43,499 nucleotides of DNA from Myroides marinus. Lineage in GTDB: Bacteria > Bacteroidota > Bacteroidia > Flavobacteriales > Flavobacteriaceae. The DNA lies in assembly GCF_900109075.1 (NCBI RefSeq), contig NZ_FNYS01000027.1, positions 1 through 43,499 of the forward strand, given 5' to 3'. The notes under the pieces are model-generated. The model did no database searches, was not told the origin of the DNA, and saw only the letters and a list, made by a program, of their open reading frames with translations. Made by a program: the position numbers and the translations under genes. The stretch's first letter is position 1. Every line of letters starts with the position of its first letter. Positions 1-8,670 of this stretch are shown here, in pieces.

Positions 1-300
1 ACCATTACAACCCTTTTAAATTCAATAAATAAAGCACATAACATCAAATCCGTAATTCTATCTAAAAGTAAGACAAAAATAAACTTACACCAATAGTGCA
101 ACCTGTAACATCAATGATACAGCATCATAAAAAAGAGGATTATTTATAAAAAACACAACACCAACAACACTTAATATTGTTAATTTTACATAATAAGTAA
201 ATACAACTCATTACATTATGTGTATTTTTAAACATATAAATAAAAAAATCAAAAAAATCAAAACAATCAAAACATAACGCAACAAAAAACAAATATCATC
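1..300. other. AT-rich non-coding stretch
   Basis: No open reading frame of convincing length or composition was found here on either strand. The stretch is very AT-rich, with many A-runs and T-runs, and resembles a flavobacterial intergenic spacer. I see no strong hairpin, tRNA or repeat. It may contain the end of an upstream untranslated region that lies outside the window. Confidence 0.5.
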
Positions 301-341
301 ATATATAATTCAATTTAAAATTTTGTCTTTCTGGGAAAGGG

Positions 342-480
342 GACGAAGAACGGAGTGCCTTCGTCAGGGAACAGGGAACAGGGGTGTCTTCGGCATTGTG
401 TACATCCTGTGTGTCGATTGTACGTGACATTGATTGTGGATGTTGTGTGCGTGATACGGTTGATAAACCGTTTCTACATT
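342..480. repeat. GC-richer intergenic repeat element, copy 1
   Basis: The base composition changes sharply here from very AT-rich to GC-rich. GACGAAG at 342-348 pairs with CTTCGTC at 359-365. At 432-446 the motif GATTGTGGATGTTGT is identical to 14050-14064. Both copies are followed after a few bases by a short hairpin whose stem differs between copies: ACGGTT/AACCGT here (456-461 with 466-471) and ATGGAT/ATCCAT in the other, and then by a CTAC motif. This looks like a dispersed intergenic element, possibly REP-like. No coding potential was seen. Confidence 0.5.
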
Positions 481-615
481 AACATGCAGTAGATACAGAA
501 TATTGATAATTAAAGACAACTACTCATCTAAATAAACACAAATTCTATAATCTCAGATTCAGAGACAGATCAATTTACTCTCTGTATTCGGCCAATGTAT
601 ATTGTTAATTCTTAG

Positions 616-623
616 TATATTTG
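616..623 (+). promoter_or_regulatory. Bacteroidota -7 promoter box (TATATTTG)
   Basis: TATATTTG matches TAnnTTTG exactly and ends 19 bases before the ATG at 643. I did not find a convincing -33 TTTG at the usual spacing. Confidence 0.5.
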
Positions 624-642
624 ATAAAAAAGAAAGCTATAT

Positions 643-1542
643 ATGGCAATAGATATTGCAATAAAACAAAAAGGTCTTTTCAAAAAGAAAATTACCTTAG
701 ACATGATCAAATCTCTTCTAAGAGATCAGATGGTTTTAGGAGAAAGAGATAGCAACTCTGCATATGTCTTCTACGAATTAAAAAGCGAAGACATTGATAA
801 TGTAAACATTGTCGTACAGAATCCTAATCACTATGGTAGAGGTTTTATCATTTACACAAAGGGAAAAGAATTATGCACTTCTTTAAACGTACCGACTACA
901 AATCAAGATGTAAATGATTTCTTTGACTTTGTACAAAAGGCGTGTACGCATTTTAAAGTAGACTCTTTTACCATGTATGAAGAAAGACAAATAAAAGTAA
1001 ATGACTTAGAATCACAAAGACAAGAAACAGCTGCATGGAATATAGATTATCTAAGTAATCAGGTAAAAGAATTACATGAGAATGGACTTCTTTTTATTGT
1101 CTTTGGTGTCAATAATCCGATATACATTCCTGCTAGCATACTAGAACAATGGAGTAAAGAAACTCCAGAGAATCTAGAAGCTATTTTCTCTTCTTATCTT
1201 CACCTTAAACAAAGTGAAGATCTGTATTATATGAAACCTACTTTCTATCAAAAAAATCAGGATATACTAGGGGCTTATACCTTGACAGAAACAGTAGATA
1301 GTATTGTTGCTAAACAGGCATTTGTACCTCCAATTACATCGGGTTTACCAGACGGAATAGAACCTAATATATGGAACCTAGGTATTGTTCGTTTTCCTGA
1401 TAATGCTGAACCTACTATAGATTACATACCATATAATACGTTTTTAGAGAAAATAAAGGACTTGAACTTAGAAGAGTATGATCAGAAGCACTGGATACTT
1501 AGAAATCCTTCTAAGAACTTTTTAGAGCGTTTACTTGAATAG
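643..1542 (+). CDS. DUF4299-like protein of unknown function
   Basis: A 299-residue soluble protein with no signal peptide or membrane segment. Its length, and an N-terminus beginning with a short basic strand (MAIDIAIKQKGLFKKK), fit the DUF4299 family, whose members are about 290-310 residues. That assignment is from memory of the family and is not certain. No catalytic motif is visible. The gene stands alone: it has a TATATTTG box just upstream and a strong hairpin terminator immediately downstream, so it is probably monocistronic. The downstream neighbour is on the opposite strand. Confidence 0.75.
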   Translation: MAIDIAIKQKGLFKKKITLDMIKSLLRDQMVLGERDSNSAYVFYELKSEDIDNVNIVVQNPNHYGRGFIIYTKGKELCTSLNVPTTNQDVNDFFDFVQKACTHFKVDSFTMYEERQIKVNDLESQRQETAAWNIDYLSNQVKELHENGLLFIVFGVNNPIYIPASILEQWSKETPENLEAIFSSYLHLKQSEDLYYMKPTFYQKNQDILGAYTLTETVDSIVAKQAFVPPITSGLPDGIEPNIWNLGIVRFPDNAEPTIDYIPYNTFLEKIKDLNLEEYDQKHWILRNPSKNFLERLLE

Positions 1543-1550
1543 TATTACCA

Positions 1551-1599
1551 TATAAAAACATTAGTCTTAACTTTATAATTAGGAACTAATGTTTTTATA
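1551..1599. terminator. Bidirectional hairpin terminator
   Basis: A perfect 15-bp stem (TATAAAAACATTAGT at 1551-1565 with ACTAATGTTTTTATA at 1585-1599) has a 19-base loop. It lies between the convergent DUF4299-like gene and the MBL-fold gene, with A/T runs suited to termination in both directions. Confidence 0.75.
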
Positions 1600-1654
1600 C
1601 ATTTCGGTAAAAGATATTCTTAATAAGGTAAGTTAATACTCAAACTTATTTTTC

Positions 1655-2401
1655 TTAAAGGAACTCACTATAATCGTGATATCCATACACATTTACCTCT
1701 GGGTAATCACTTATAAATTGTTTAATACGCTTAAGTGATTCTAATCGAAGTGTATTATCATCAGCTCTAGCAGTAGTAAGTTCATGTACAGGATGAAGCG
1801 CATTACTCAGCTCTTCTCTGATGTAATAGGCATCACCAATATAAAACCACCATTGTGCGTCTGCGTAATAAATCACTCCACAATGACCTAAAGTATGCCC
1901 AAAAAGAGGTGTTAGGTAAATTTCCACACCTTCTATAGCTACTTTTCTAACCTCTAATCCATTCCATATAGAAGTACTTGGCTGATACTGTATCAGCGTA
2001 GGATCATGTGAGATCAATGTCCTAATATATCTAGGATTATCAGACAAATAGTTTTGATACTCTTCTTGGCTTAAATGTACTCTTGCCTTAGGAAAGTCAG
2101 TAAGTCCTGAGATGTGATCGCAGTCAAGATGAGTGACCACTATATCAGTAACACAATTAGGATCGAGTCCTTTGTTTTTGAACTGATTTATAGCTGCTAA
2201 ATTAGGATCAAGTTTTAACCCTATGGCTTGTATTAAACTAGGTGTAAATCGAGAAGTCTCTATAGTATTGTCCTGTAGGCCTATACCTGCATCTAGTAGA
2301 ATAAGTTTATCTTTTAGTTGTAAAACAGTACAGTTCCCAATAGCTCTATCCCCTGTAGGAGCTAATATCTCCACACAGTTTAAATGGTGTATTTTATGCA
2401 T
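1655..2401 (-). CDS. MBL-fold metallo-hydrolase
   Basis: A 248-residue metallo-beta-lactamase-fold hydrolase. The metal-binding core is HLDCDH at residues 91-96, the HxDxDH variant that is common in lactonase-like and glyoxalase-like members. Further likely ligands are His169 (in FGHTLGH), Asp190 (in YIGD) and His242 near the C-terminus (YGYHD). The architecture resembles N-acyl-homoserine lactonase-type members, but the substrate cannot be read from the sequence. There is no signal peptide, so it is probably cytoplasmic. It lies just downstream of an AraC-type regulator on the same strand (73-base gap), which may control it. Confidence 0.9.
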   Translation of the reverse strand: MHKIHHLNCVEILAPTGDRAIGNCTVLQLKDKLILLDAGIGLQDNTIETSRFTPSLIQAIGLKLDPNLAAINQFKNKGLDPNCVTDIVVTHLDCDHISGLTDFPKARVHLSQEEYQNYLSDNPRYIRTLISHDPTLIQYQPSTSIWNGLEVRKVAIEGVEIYLTPLFGHTLGHCGVIYYADAQWWFYIGDAYYIREELSNALHPVHELTTARADDNTLRLESLKRIKQFISDYPEVNVYGYHDYSEFL

Positions 2402-2474
2402 AATATTCTTTAATTATATCGTCTGACAAAATACAGGCTCCTTTAACTTAAAAAATAGAACTATAACGCCAAAA

Positions 2475-3314
2475 TCACTCGACACCAATAATTCTAAAGG
2501 GAATCTGAATATCTATAGTTGGGGTATCTAAATAACTAGACTGTTTAACAAATTGCTTAGGGCTTTGCCCCACAAAGAGTTTAAACTCTCTACCGAAGTG
2601 TGATTGATCAGCATATCCTAGGTCATAGGCTAACTGGGTAAGCGAAATATTACTTACACATTTTAGGCTGTGAAGTGCCTTTTGAAATCGAACAATACGA
2701 CTATAAGTACTCGCATCTACTCCTATTTGCTCTTTAAAATGACGTTGAAAACTACGTCTAGACATTCCTATTTCACCCGCTAATAGATTAGTATTTAGTA
2801 AGAATGGAGCTTTTTGAATCTGATGCAAAGCATACTCTAGTTTCGCAGTATCAGGTGCTAAACCTAATTTAGTCAAGAAATATTGTTCTAACACTACTAT
2901 AGCCTCTTGAAGGTTTTCGCTTTGAAACAATCTTCTACAAATAGATTCTGGCAAAAGGTCTTCTAAGCTAGCTATAGTATTGGTTAATTCTGTTGTATTT
3001 ACCCCAAAAATTCGCTTAAATGCCATTGGGTGAAAATCCACTCCTAGTACAGTCGTGTCAGTTGAAAAGTGGTTCAAACAAGGAGAATCTGTCTTTTGAC
3101 CATAGATAAATGCCAAAGGCAGTTTACGATAATCTGTACTATTAAAGAGTTGGGATTGATTCTGAAAGAGTTGAATCACTATCCCTGTACTACCTGAAGC
3201 TAATATGCGATAGTAAGAATTATCTGCTGTATTAGCACAGTATACCTTACCAGCCCAAAAACGACTGATAACACTCTTTAACTCTACTCTAGGGGAGAAA
3301 TACTCTACTTGCAT
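2475..3314 (-). CDS. AraC-family transcriptional regulator
   Basis: A 279-residue protein with two domains. The C-terminal 100 residues carry the double helix-turn-helix of the AraC/XylS family. The first helix-turn-helix includes LLAGEIGMSRRSFQRHFKEQ, and the second includes the signature LAYDLGYADQSHFGREFK followed by GQSPKQF. The N-terminal 170 residues resemble the beta-barrel domain found in many Bacteroidota AraC proteins; its ligand is unknown. It is co-directional with the MBL hydrolase downstream and the small membrane protein upstream, and these three may form one unit. Confidence 0.93.
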   Translation of the reverse strand: MQVEYFSPRVELKSVISRFWAGKVYCANTADNSYYRILASGSTGIVIQLFQNQSQLFNSTDYRKLPLAFIYGQKTDSPCLNHFSTDTTVLGVDFHPMAFKRIFGVNTTELTNTIASLEDLLPESICRRLFQSENLQEAIVVLEQYFLTKLGLAPDTAKLEYALHQIQKAPFLLNTNLLAGEIGMSRRSFQRHFKEQIGVDASTYSRIVRFQKALHSLKCVSNISLTQLAYDLGYADQSHFGREFKLFVGQSPKQFVKQSSYLDTPTIDIQIPFRIIGVE

Positions 3315-3320
3315 AATTAC

Positions 3321-3491
3321 TTACTCTTCAGATCTATTTGACTTTCTATAAATCAAATAAGCACCTGCTATAATACCTAATAAGGCAACAAACACAAACA
3401 TTTCTTCTGGCAAATTACCATTTAATCCTCCTATTGACATTGCTAAAAATACCACAGCTATTACAATAACTATCCATCCTGCTATCTTCAT
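3321..3491 (-). CDS. Small two-helix membrane protein
   Basis: A 56-residue protein starting MKIAGWIVIVIAVVFLAMS. I chose the ATG at 3491 because an earlier in-frame ATG at 3530 adds only a polar 13-residue leader. Two hydrophobic helices (about residues 3-21 and 31-50) are separated by a short loop with NLPEEM, and the tail is basic (IYRKSNRSEE). The family is unknown. It ends 6 bases before the AraC gene start, so the two are probably co-transcribed. Confidence 0.65.
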   Translation of the reverse strand: MKIAGWIVIVIAVVFLAMSIGGLNGNLPEEMFVFVALLGIIAGAYLIYRKSNRSEE

Positions 3492-3857
3492 ATTAATTGA
3501 CCATTGATTTACATTTATAAAATTAAACAAAAATAAACTTACTTAAGTATTTACTCTAAACTCCTAATCCTTATTACCCATTGCCTATTGCAATTCACAT
3601 TACCTGTTAGTTCACAACATACAGAACCAACCGAAGTGGTTTTTAAGTTTATACTAACGCTTTTGAAATAATTAATCTAAATAAACATCTATTCTATTAA
3701 TTTAATTACTTTATTTGAATTTATAAACAAATACTTTACAATAATGTAACACAACAAACGTTAAATAGGTATACTTTTATATGCGTATAGTACACGTGTT
3801 ATAAACGCGCTATATAAGACATTAAATAAAAACACAACACTAAATTATGGATATGCT
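3492..3857. other. Divergent intergenic region
   Basis: This 366-base gap separates the small membrane protein (minus) from the lipid A operon (plus). It should hold both promoters, but I found no exact TAnnTTTG box for the plus-strand operon. There is a short palindrome ACACGTGT near 3792-3799. No gene was seen. Confidence 0.4.
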
Positions 3858-4685
3858 ATGAACAAGATTATCCTTACTAATTACTCAAGATTAAGATTAC
3901 TACTGTTCTTCTTACCTATTGTTTTGCTAATTATTATAGCTTGTGGGCTATATAGCGTGGACTGCTTATCTACCAATGGATATATAGCGGTGCAAAAAGA
4001 TACTTTTTTGTTTATGAACTCCTCTGTAAGGAATTATCCCCACATATTATTTAATCTTACACAATTTGGAGATGCTATGATTTTCTTATCATTTTTAAGC
4101 ATCTTTGTTATCTATGCTCCTAAGATTTGGGAATCACTAATTACAGCTTCTATCTTCTCTTTGATATTCACTGTAATAATGAAGGAGTTTTTTGCCATTC
4201 CAAGACCAGCAGCTGCACTGAGTTCTAATACTTTTAATATTATAGGCGAAAGATTAGCGGGATCCAATAGTTTTCCCTCAGGCCACTCTATTACTGTATT
4301 TACAATACTTACTGTGCTGATGTTTGCCTTTATGCCATATAAAATAAAACACAAGGTAGCCTTCTTTGTTTTTGTAACCCTTCTAGGATTACTGTTTGCC
4401 TTTACTAGAGTTGGTGTTGGTGCTCATTATCCTTTAGATGTAATTGTAGGTTGTATAATAGGCTATATCTGTGGGTTATTAGGAACCTTTGTGACTAAAA
4501 AGTATCAATTATGGAATTGGATTTATAATAAAAAATATTATCCTATTTTTATCGTTTTAATGATTATCGCTTGTATTATTGTTATTAATAGAATTAGAAT
4601 AGAAAATCTATTTATCTATTATATGGCGCTAATAAGCTTGTTTATTACTTTATATAAATCATATGCTACATATCTTAAAAAGTAG
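3858..4685 (+). CDS. PAP2-family membrane phosphatase, probable lipid A phosphatase (LpxE/LpxF-like)
   Basis: A 275-residue membrane protein with all three PAP2 phosphatase motifs: K109-x6-R116P117 (in KEFFAIPRP), P140SGH143 (in FPSGHS) and T183R-x5-H190-x3-D194 (in TRVGVGAHYPLD). H143 and H190 are the expected catalytic histidines. It has about six hydrophobic segments, two of them after the catalytic core. The 3' end overlaps the following eptA-like gene by 23 bases, so the two are translated together. Known LpxE/EptA pairs remove a lipid A phosphate and replace it with phosphoethanolamine. By context this gene probably acts on lipid A at the outer face of the inner membrane. A role on undecaprenyl diphosphate or phosphatidylglycerol phosphate is the main alternative. 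Confidence 0.88.
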   Translation: MNKIILTNYSRLRLLLFFLPIVLLIIIACGLYSVDCLSTNGYIAVQKDTFLFMNSSVRNYPHILFNLTQFGDAMIFLSFLSIFVIYAPKIWESLITASIFSLIFTVIMKEFFAIPRPAAALSSNTFNIIGERLAGSNSFPSGHSITVFTILTVLMFAFMPYKIKHKVAFFVFVTLLGLLFAFTRVGVGAHYPLDVIVGCIIGYICGLLGTFVTKKYQLWNWIYNKKYYPIFIVLMIIACIIVINRIRIENLFIYYMALISLFITLYKSYATYLKK

Positions 4686-6198
4686 TTTAAAGACTAGTCA
4701 CTTCGCTCTTATAATGAGTGTTGTTAATTTTGTATTCTTTCATTTACCTTTCTTTAATTTCGTCTTTGATAACACTAAGGCTACTAGCTTAAATGGAGGA
4801 TTCTTAATCATTAGTTTGATTATTCTAATGATACTGGCTAATTTCTTTGCTTTTTACCTGTTTTTATCTATTTCAAAATACTTAGGAAAAACACTCTTAA
4901 TCCTATCTTTTATAATCAATGCAATAGCCCTTTACTTTGCTAATACTTATAGTGTGATTATAGATGAGAGTATGATTGGTAATGTATTTAATACAAACTT
5001 TGAAGAATCAAGTGGCTTTTTCTCTTTCAAACTTGTTTTATATGTGCTTTTACTAGGTGTACTACCGTGTATATACATTTATAGAACAACACTTATCAAA
5101 GAGTCTATAAAACGCTTTTTCTCCACTATGGGGATTGTCTTAACAGCTATGTTACTACTAGCTTTTGCCAATGCCTCTAATTGGTTATGGATAGATAAGC
5201 ATTCTAAACAATTAGGAGGATTAGCCATGCCGTGGTCTTACTCGGTAAATACCTCTTTATATTACATCCACAATGCACAGAAGAATAAGAAAGAAATCTT
5301 ACTTTCAGATGCTACAATAAAAAACAAACAAAAAGCAATCGTTGTATTGGTTATTGGGGAGTCTGCTAGAAGACAAAACTTCTCTTTATATGGATATGAA
5401 AAACAAACCAATCCACTGCTTTCTAAAATGGATAATCTATATCACTTTGATGCTACTTCTTGTGCTACTTATACCACGGCTGGAGTTAAATGTATTTTAG
5501 AACATCAGGAATCAAACGATTTATACGAAATCCTTCCTAACTATTTATACAGAAATGGCGTAGATGTTATCTGGAGAACAACCAATTGGGGAGAACCTCC
5601 TGTACATATAGAGAATTATAAAAATAAAGAGGCTTTAAAACAGATTACCGAAGATCAAACTGGCGATTATGACCAGGTTCTATTAGCTGGATTAAAACAA
5701 GAAATCTTAAGCAGTACCAAGGACAAGATCTTTATAGTACTACACACAAGTACTAGTCATGGTCCGCAGTACAACAAAAAGTATCCCAAGGAATTTGAGA
5801 CTTTCACACCTGTTTGTAATAGTGTAGAACTAGCTAACTGTTCACAGACCGAGCTTGTCAATGCCTATGATAATACGATAGTCTATACTGATTATATCTT
5901 ATCTCGTGTAATAGAAGATTTAAAGGAGCTAAAACAGTATAAAAGTACAATGCTATTTGTATCAGATCACGGGGAGTCTTTAGGAGAAAAAAACTTGTAT
6001 ATGCATGGCTTACCTATGAGTATAGCACCAAAAGAACAATACGAAATCCCGTTTATAGTATGGGTTTCTGATAATTCTAAAAAATTAAAACCCAATAATA
6101 ACTTATCTCAACAACACGTATTTCACAGTGTGATGAACTTCTTAAGTGTAGATAGCTCTATCTATAATGAGCAGATGAATATCTTCTTAGAAAAGTAG
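4663..6198 (+). CDS. eptA: Lipid A phosphoethanolamine transferase (EptA/MCR family)
   Basis: A 511-residue protein with about five N-terminal membrane helices (residues 1-175) and a periplasmic alkaline-phosphatase-fold domain. It should move phosphoethanolamine from phosphatidylethanolamine to lipid A, which lowers polymyxin binding in known members. Visible active-site residues are Glu233 (in IGES), nucleophile Thr271 in SCATYTTAG, His366 (in SHGP), and Asp435-His436 (in SDHGESLGE). Cys267 and Cys277 have exactly the spacing of the MCR/EptA disulfide around the nucleophile. The start at 4663 lies inside the upstream PAP2 gene. The usual VPC after the nucleophile is replaced by VKC. A strong hairpin follows the gene. 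Confidence 0.92.
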   Translation: MLHILKSSLKTSHFALIMSVVNFVFFHLPFFNFVFDNTKATSLNGGFLIISLIILMILANFFAFYLFLSISKYLGKTLLILSFIINAIALYFANTYSVIIDESMIGNVFNTNFEESSGFFSFKLVLYVLLLGVLPCIYIYRTTLIKESIKRFFSTMGIVLTAMLLLAFANASNWLWIDKHSKQLGGLAMPWSYSVNTSLYYIHNAQKNKKEILLSDATIKNKQKAIVVLVIGESARRQNFSLYGYEKQTNPLLSKMDNLYHFDATSCATYTTAGVKCILEHQESNDLYEILPNYLYRNGVDVIWRTTNWGEPPVHIENYKNKEALKQITEDQTGDYDQVLLAGLKQEILSSTKDKIFIVLHTSTSHGPQYNKKYPKEFETFTPVCNSVELANCSQTELVNAYDNTIVYTDYILSRVIEDLKELKQYKSTMLFVSDHGESLGEKNLYMHGLPMSIAPKEQYEIPFIVWVSDNSKKLKPNNNLSQQHVFHSVMNFLSVDSSIYNEQMNIFLEK

Positions 6199-6231
6199 TG
6201 GGATTATGTTTATGCTTTACAAAACAAAAAA

Positions 6232-6259
6232 ACCAGTATTACCATAAGGTAGTACTGGT
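6232..6259. terminator. Bidirectional hairpin terminator
   Basis: ACCAGTATTACC (6232-6243) pairs with GGTAGTACTGGT (6248-6259), with one G-T pair and loop ATAA. An A-run precedes the hairpin and CTTT follows it. It lies between the convergent eptA and lipoprotein genes. Confidence 0.75.
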
Positions 6260-6297
6260 CTTTACTCATCTACTAATCTATTTTGAAAGATAATCTC

Positions 6298-6801
6298 TTA
6301 CATATATCTATCCCACTTATCCTCTAATACTAATCCATTGCTGCAATATAAGCAGTACTTTTCTTTAACCTTTTTCATCTCACCACAATCAGGGCAGGTT
6401 AATTCAGCGGTATCTTCATTTACTCTTTGCTGAAGCTCATAACTATCATCATAACAATCTCCTCCTTTTGCACCCAGTGTTACAGTATAGATATACCCTC
6501 TCTCACTCTTAAAGTTACACTCTCCATCTGTAATGTTTTGAGCAGTAAAATTCACCTTGTCTAACCAACCATCATTAGGCCAATTAATATGCACTAAGCT
6601 ACCGCTTTTTACCTCAACACTTACTTGGTATGTACTACTGCTTTTTGTAAAAGGGTTCTCATACTTTACCTCAGCACAGTACACTCCGTCTTTATAATAG
6701 TCACTCTCACCATAAATGGTAAAACCGTGTGACCCGGCACTTTCTTTACAAGCGTATAACAATAACGTCATACTTGTAAACAACAGAATCATTTGTTTCA
6801 T
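6298..6801 (-). CDS. Lipoprotein with C-terminal zinc-ribbon motif
   Basis: A 167-residue protein with a lipoprotein signal: a hydrophobic stretch at residues 4-16 and the lipobox LLYAC with Cys18. The mature part is polar and strand-rich. Near the C-terminus are two cysteine pairs, CPDC (136-139) and CLYC (150-153), spaced like a zinc ribbon; this is unusual for a lipoprotein outside the cytoplasm. No family was recognised. It lies 73 bases downstream of the Cys-rich exported peptide, on the same strand, and may share its transcript. Confidence 0.8.
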   Translation of the reverse strand: MKQMILLFTSMTLLLYACKESAGSHGFTIYGESDYYKDGVYCAEVKYENPFTKSSSTYQVSVEVKSGSLVHINWPNDGWLDKVNFTAQNITDGECNFKSERGYIYTVTLGAKGGDCYDDSYELQQRVNEDTAELTCPDCGEMKKVKEKYCLYCSNGLVLEDKWDRYM

Positions 6802-6874
6802 TGTCCTATTTAAAAATACCTCAACCTAAATATTACTTGGTTTATCGCTTTTAATCCACATGCTTCAAGATTGC

Positions 6875-7054
6875 TTATCGGCAAACCCCACAACTATTTC
6901 CCTTTTGTGAGCAATGTTTACAATACTTGCAATTCTTACATGCTTTACAACTTGATGAACCAGTACAAGTAGCGTAGTTTACAGAACTATAATTTCCTGC
7001 AAATACTAATAAACTCATAATAGAGAAACCCATTAACAACATACTTTTTACCAT
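6875..7054 (-). CDS. Small exported Cys-rich peptide
   Basis: A 59-residue open reading frame starts at the ATG at 7054 with a good purine-rich ribosome site (AAGAGAGGTT) directly upstream. Residues 1-19 form a signal peptide (MVKSMLLMGFSIMSLLVFAG). The mature part has eight cysteines, at positions 30, 36, 39, 42, 45, 48, 55 and 58; five of them form a strict C-x2-C-x2-C-x2-C-x2-C ladder. It is rich in Lys and Ser and ends CGVCR. This could bind metal or form a knot of disulfides in the periplasm. I recall similar short proteins in flavobacteria but no assigned function. Confidence 0.75.
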   Translation of the reverse strand: MVKSMLLMGFSIMSLLVFAGNYSSVNYATCTGSSSCKACKNCKYCKHCSQKGNSCGVCR

Positions 7055-7148
7055 AACCTCTCTTCTATAAATTAAAAAAAGTAGACTGGGGTAAACAAGA
7101 ATAATGCCAAAAAAATTAACTCATCAAATAATCGCGCTAAAAGCGGTG

Positions 7149-7156
7149 CAAATGTA
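7149..7156 (-). promoter_or_regulatory. Possible -7 promoter box (TACATTTG on minus strand)
   Basis: On the minus strand TACATTTG fits TAnnTTTG and lies about 95 bases before the Cys-rich peptide start. The leader would hold a short CGCT/AGCG hairpin. This is a weak call. Confidence 0.3.
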
Positions 7157-7251
7157 TCAAAGTAAGTGTGAAGGAAAACTTAAAGTTTTGTCTTTATTTT
7201 TAGCCCAAAAAGGACTGAAAATAGGTGAAAAATATCCCTAAAAATCCCTTT

Positions 7252-8532
7252 TTAAATAAGTTCTAAAGCTTCTAATATGCAAGAGTATATATAATCTAAA
7301 TCTTGATCTGAAATACAATAAGGGGGTACTAGATAAATAATATTACCTAAAGGACGCATAAGTACTCCTCTTTCTAAGAAAAAAGGATATAACAAATCAT
7401 GCATATCACTAAAGTAAGAAGTACTCTGAAGTGTCTTCCATTCCATAGCAAAAATAGTCCCACATTGACGAGCGTCCAATACCTTAGGATGTTTAGATAA
7501 TTGCTCAATAAAACCATGATGCTTGTCTTGTATTCGTTTTATACTTTCTTGTGTCTTTTCCTCTAACAATAAGTCTAAGCTTGCTAGCGCCGCTGTACAT
7601 GCTAGAGGACTAGCTGTAAAGGAATGTCCGTGAAATAATGCTTTTGTTTTATCCTCTGAATAAAATGCATTGTAGATCTGCTCTGTACAAGTAGTCATAC
7701 CTAAAGGTAATGTCCCACCTGTTAATCCTTTAGAAAAACACATTATATCTGGTGATTCACTTAAATGATTTGCAGCAAACATTCTACCTGTTCTTCCAAA
7801 GCCTACAAATATCTCATCTTGAATTAATAAAATTTCTCTTTCCTTACAATACTTCATCAACTCAGATAAGGGCTCTGGTTGATGCATAAGCATTCCTGCT
7901 GCTCCTTGAACTAAAGGCTCATATATAAAACAGATGGTTTCTTTGGCGTGAGTATCTATAAACAACTTTAACTCTTCTATATTATCTAAAGTAGGTGTAT
8001 CTATAAATAACACTTCAAATAACATATCTCCAAAAGGATCTGTCCATATCCCTCTACCGCTAACAGACATGGCTCCAAAAGTATCACCGTGATATCCATT
8101 TTTAAAAGCTATAATTTTCTTCTTTTTACCCGCTTTATTAAAATTAGCTTGTATTGCCATCTTAAGAGCAACTTCAATAGCTGTAGAACCATTATCAGAA
8201 TAAAAAGACTTGGTCTGATTCTCTGGTAATAACTCTAAAAGACGCTCGGATAACTCTATAGCAGGCTGGTGGGTAAATCCTGCAAAAATTACTTGCTCTA
8301 GATTTAGTAACTGATCACTTAGTTTCTTAGCTATATAGGGATGAGCATGCCCATGTAGGGTCACCCACCATGAGGACACAGTATCTATATACCTCTTATC
8401 ATTGGCGTCGTATATATAACTACCTTGCGCCCTAACAATAGGAATAATATCTCGAGCCGTTTTCATTTGAGTATAAGGATGCCAATTCACATTATAATCT
8501 CTAGCTATTAAATCTTGTTGTAGTGTTTTCAT
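7252..8532 (-). CDS. bioA: Adenosylmethionine-8-amino-7-oxononanoate aminotransferase
   Basis: A 426-residue class III PLP aminotransferase that makes 7,8-diaminopelargonate (DAPA) from 8-amino-7-oxononanoate (KAPA) using S-adenosylmethionine as amino donor. Visible signatures are SSWW at residues 53-56 (substrate pocket typical of BioA), GSTAIEVALKMA (115-126), the PLP-binding Asp239 in QDEIFVGFGRTG, Schiff-base Lys268 in FSKGLTGG, and HSFT (303-306). The length is normal for the family. It lies downstream of bioD but behind a 138-base spacer, so it may have its own promoter or simply follow at lower level. Confidence 0.96.
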   Translation of the reverse strand: MKTLQQDLIARDYNVNWHPYTQMKTARDIIPIVRAQGSYIYDANDKRYIDTVSSWWVTLHGHAHPYIAKKLSDQLLNLEQVIFAGFTHQPAIELSERLLELLPENQTKSFYSDNGSTAIEVALKMAIQANFNKAGKKKKIIAFKNGYHGDTFGAMSVSGRGIWTDPFGDMLFEVLFIDTPTLDNIEELKLFIDTHAKETICFIYEPLVQGAAGMLMHQPEPLSELMKYCKEREILLIQDEIFVGFGRTGRMFAANHLSESPDIMCFSKGLTGGTLPLGMTTCTEQIYNAFYSEDKTKALFHGHSFTASPLACTAALASLDLLLEEKTQESIKRIQDKHHGFIEQLSKHPKVLDARQCGTIFAMEWKTLQSTSYFSDMHDLLYPFFLERGVLMRPLGNIIYLVPPYCISDQDLDYIYSCILEALELI

Positions 8533-8670
8533 GTTTTTTGTTTTGTTATTTTGTTGTTTTGTTGTTTTGTAAACTGCTCAATAGCGCGGATTTGCAATCT
8601 GTGACAGCAACCATAAACAGTAAACAGTCAACCATTCTTCATTCCTCATTCCTCATTCTTAACTCTCTAC
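8533..8670. repeat. Intergenic spacer with REP-like hairpin and tandem repeats
   Basis: The bioD-bioA spacer holds three low-complexity pieces: a (TTTTGTTG)-like run at 8533-8573; a hairpin CGGATT-TGC-AATCTG (8587-8601) of a kind I associate with dispersed REP-like elements of flavobacteria (from memory); and four copies of a 7-base unit CATTCYT at 8633-8660. No gene is visible. Confidence 0.5.

Noticed and set aside
1..300. AT-rich stretch as a replication origin
   Set aside because: No DnaA-box cluster or dnaA/parA-type gene was seen nearby.
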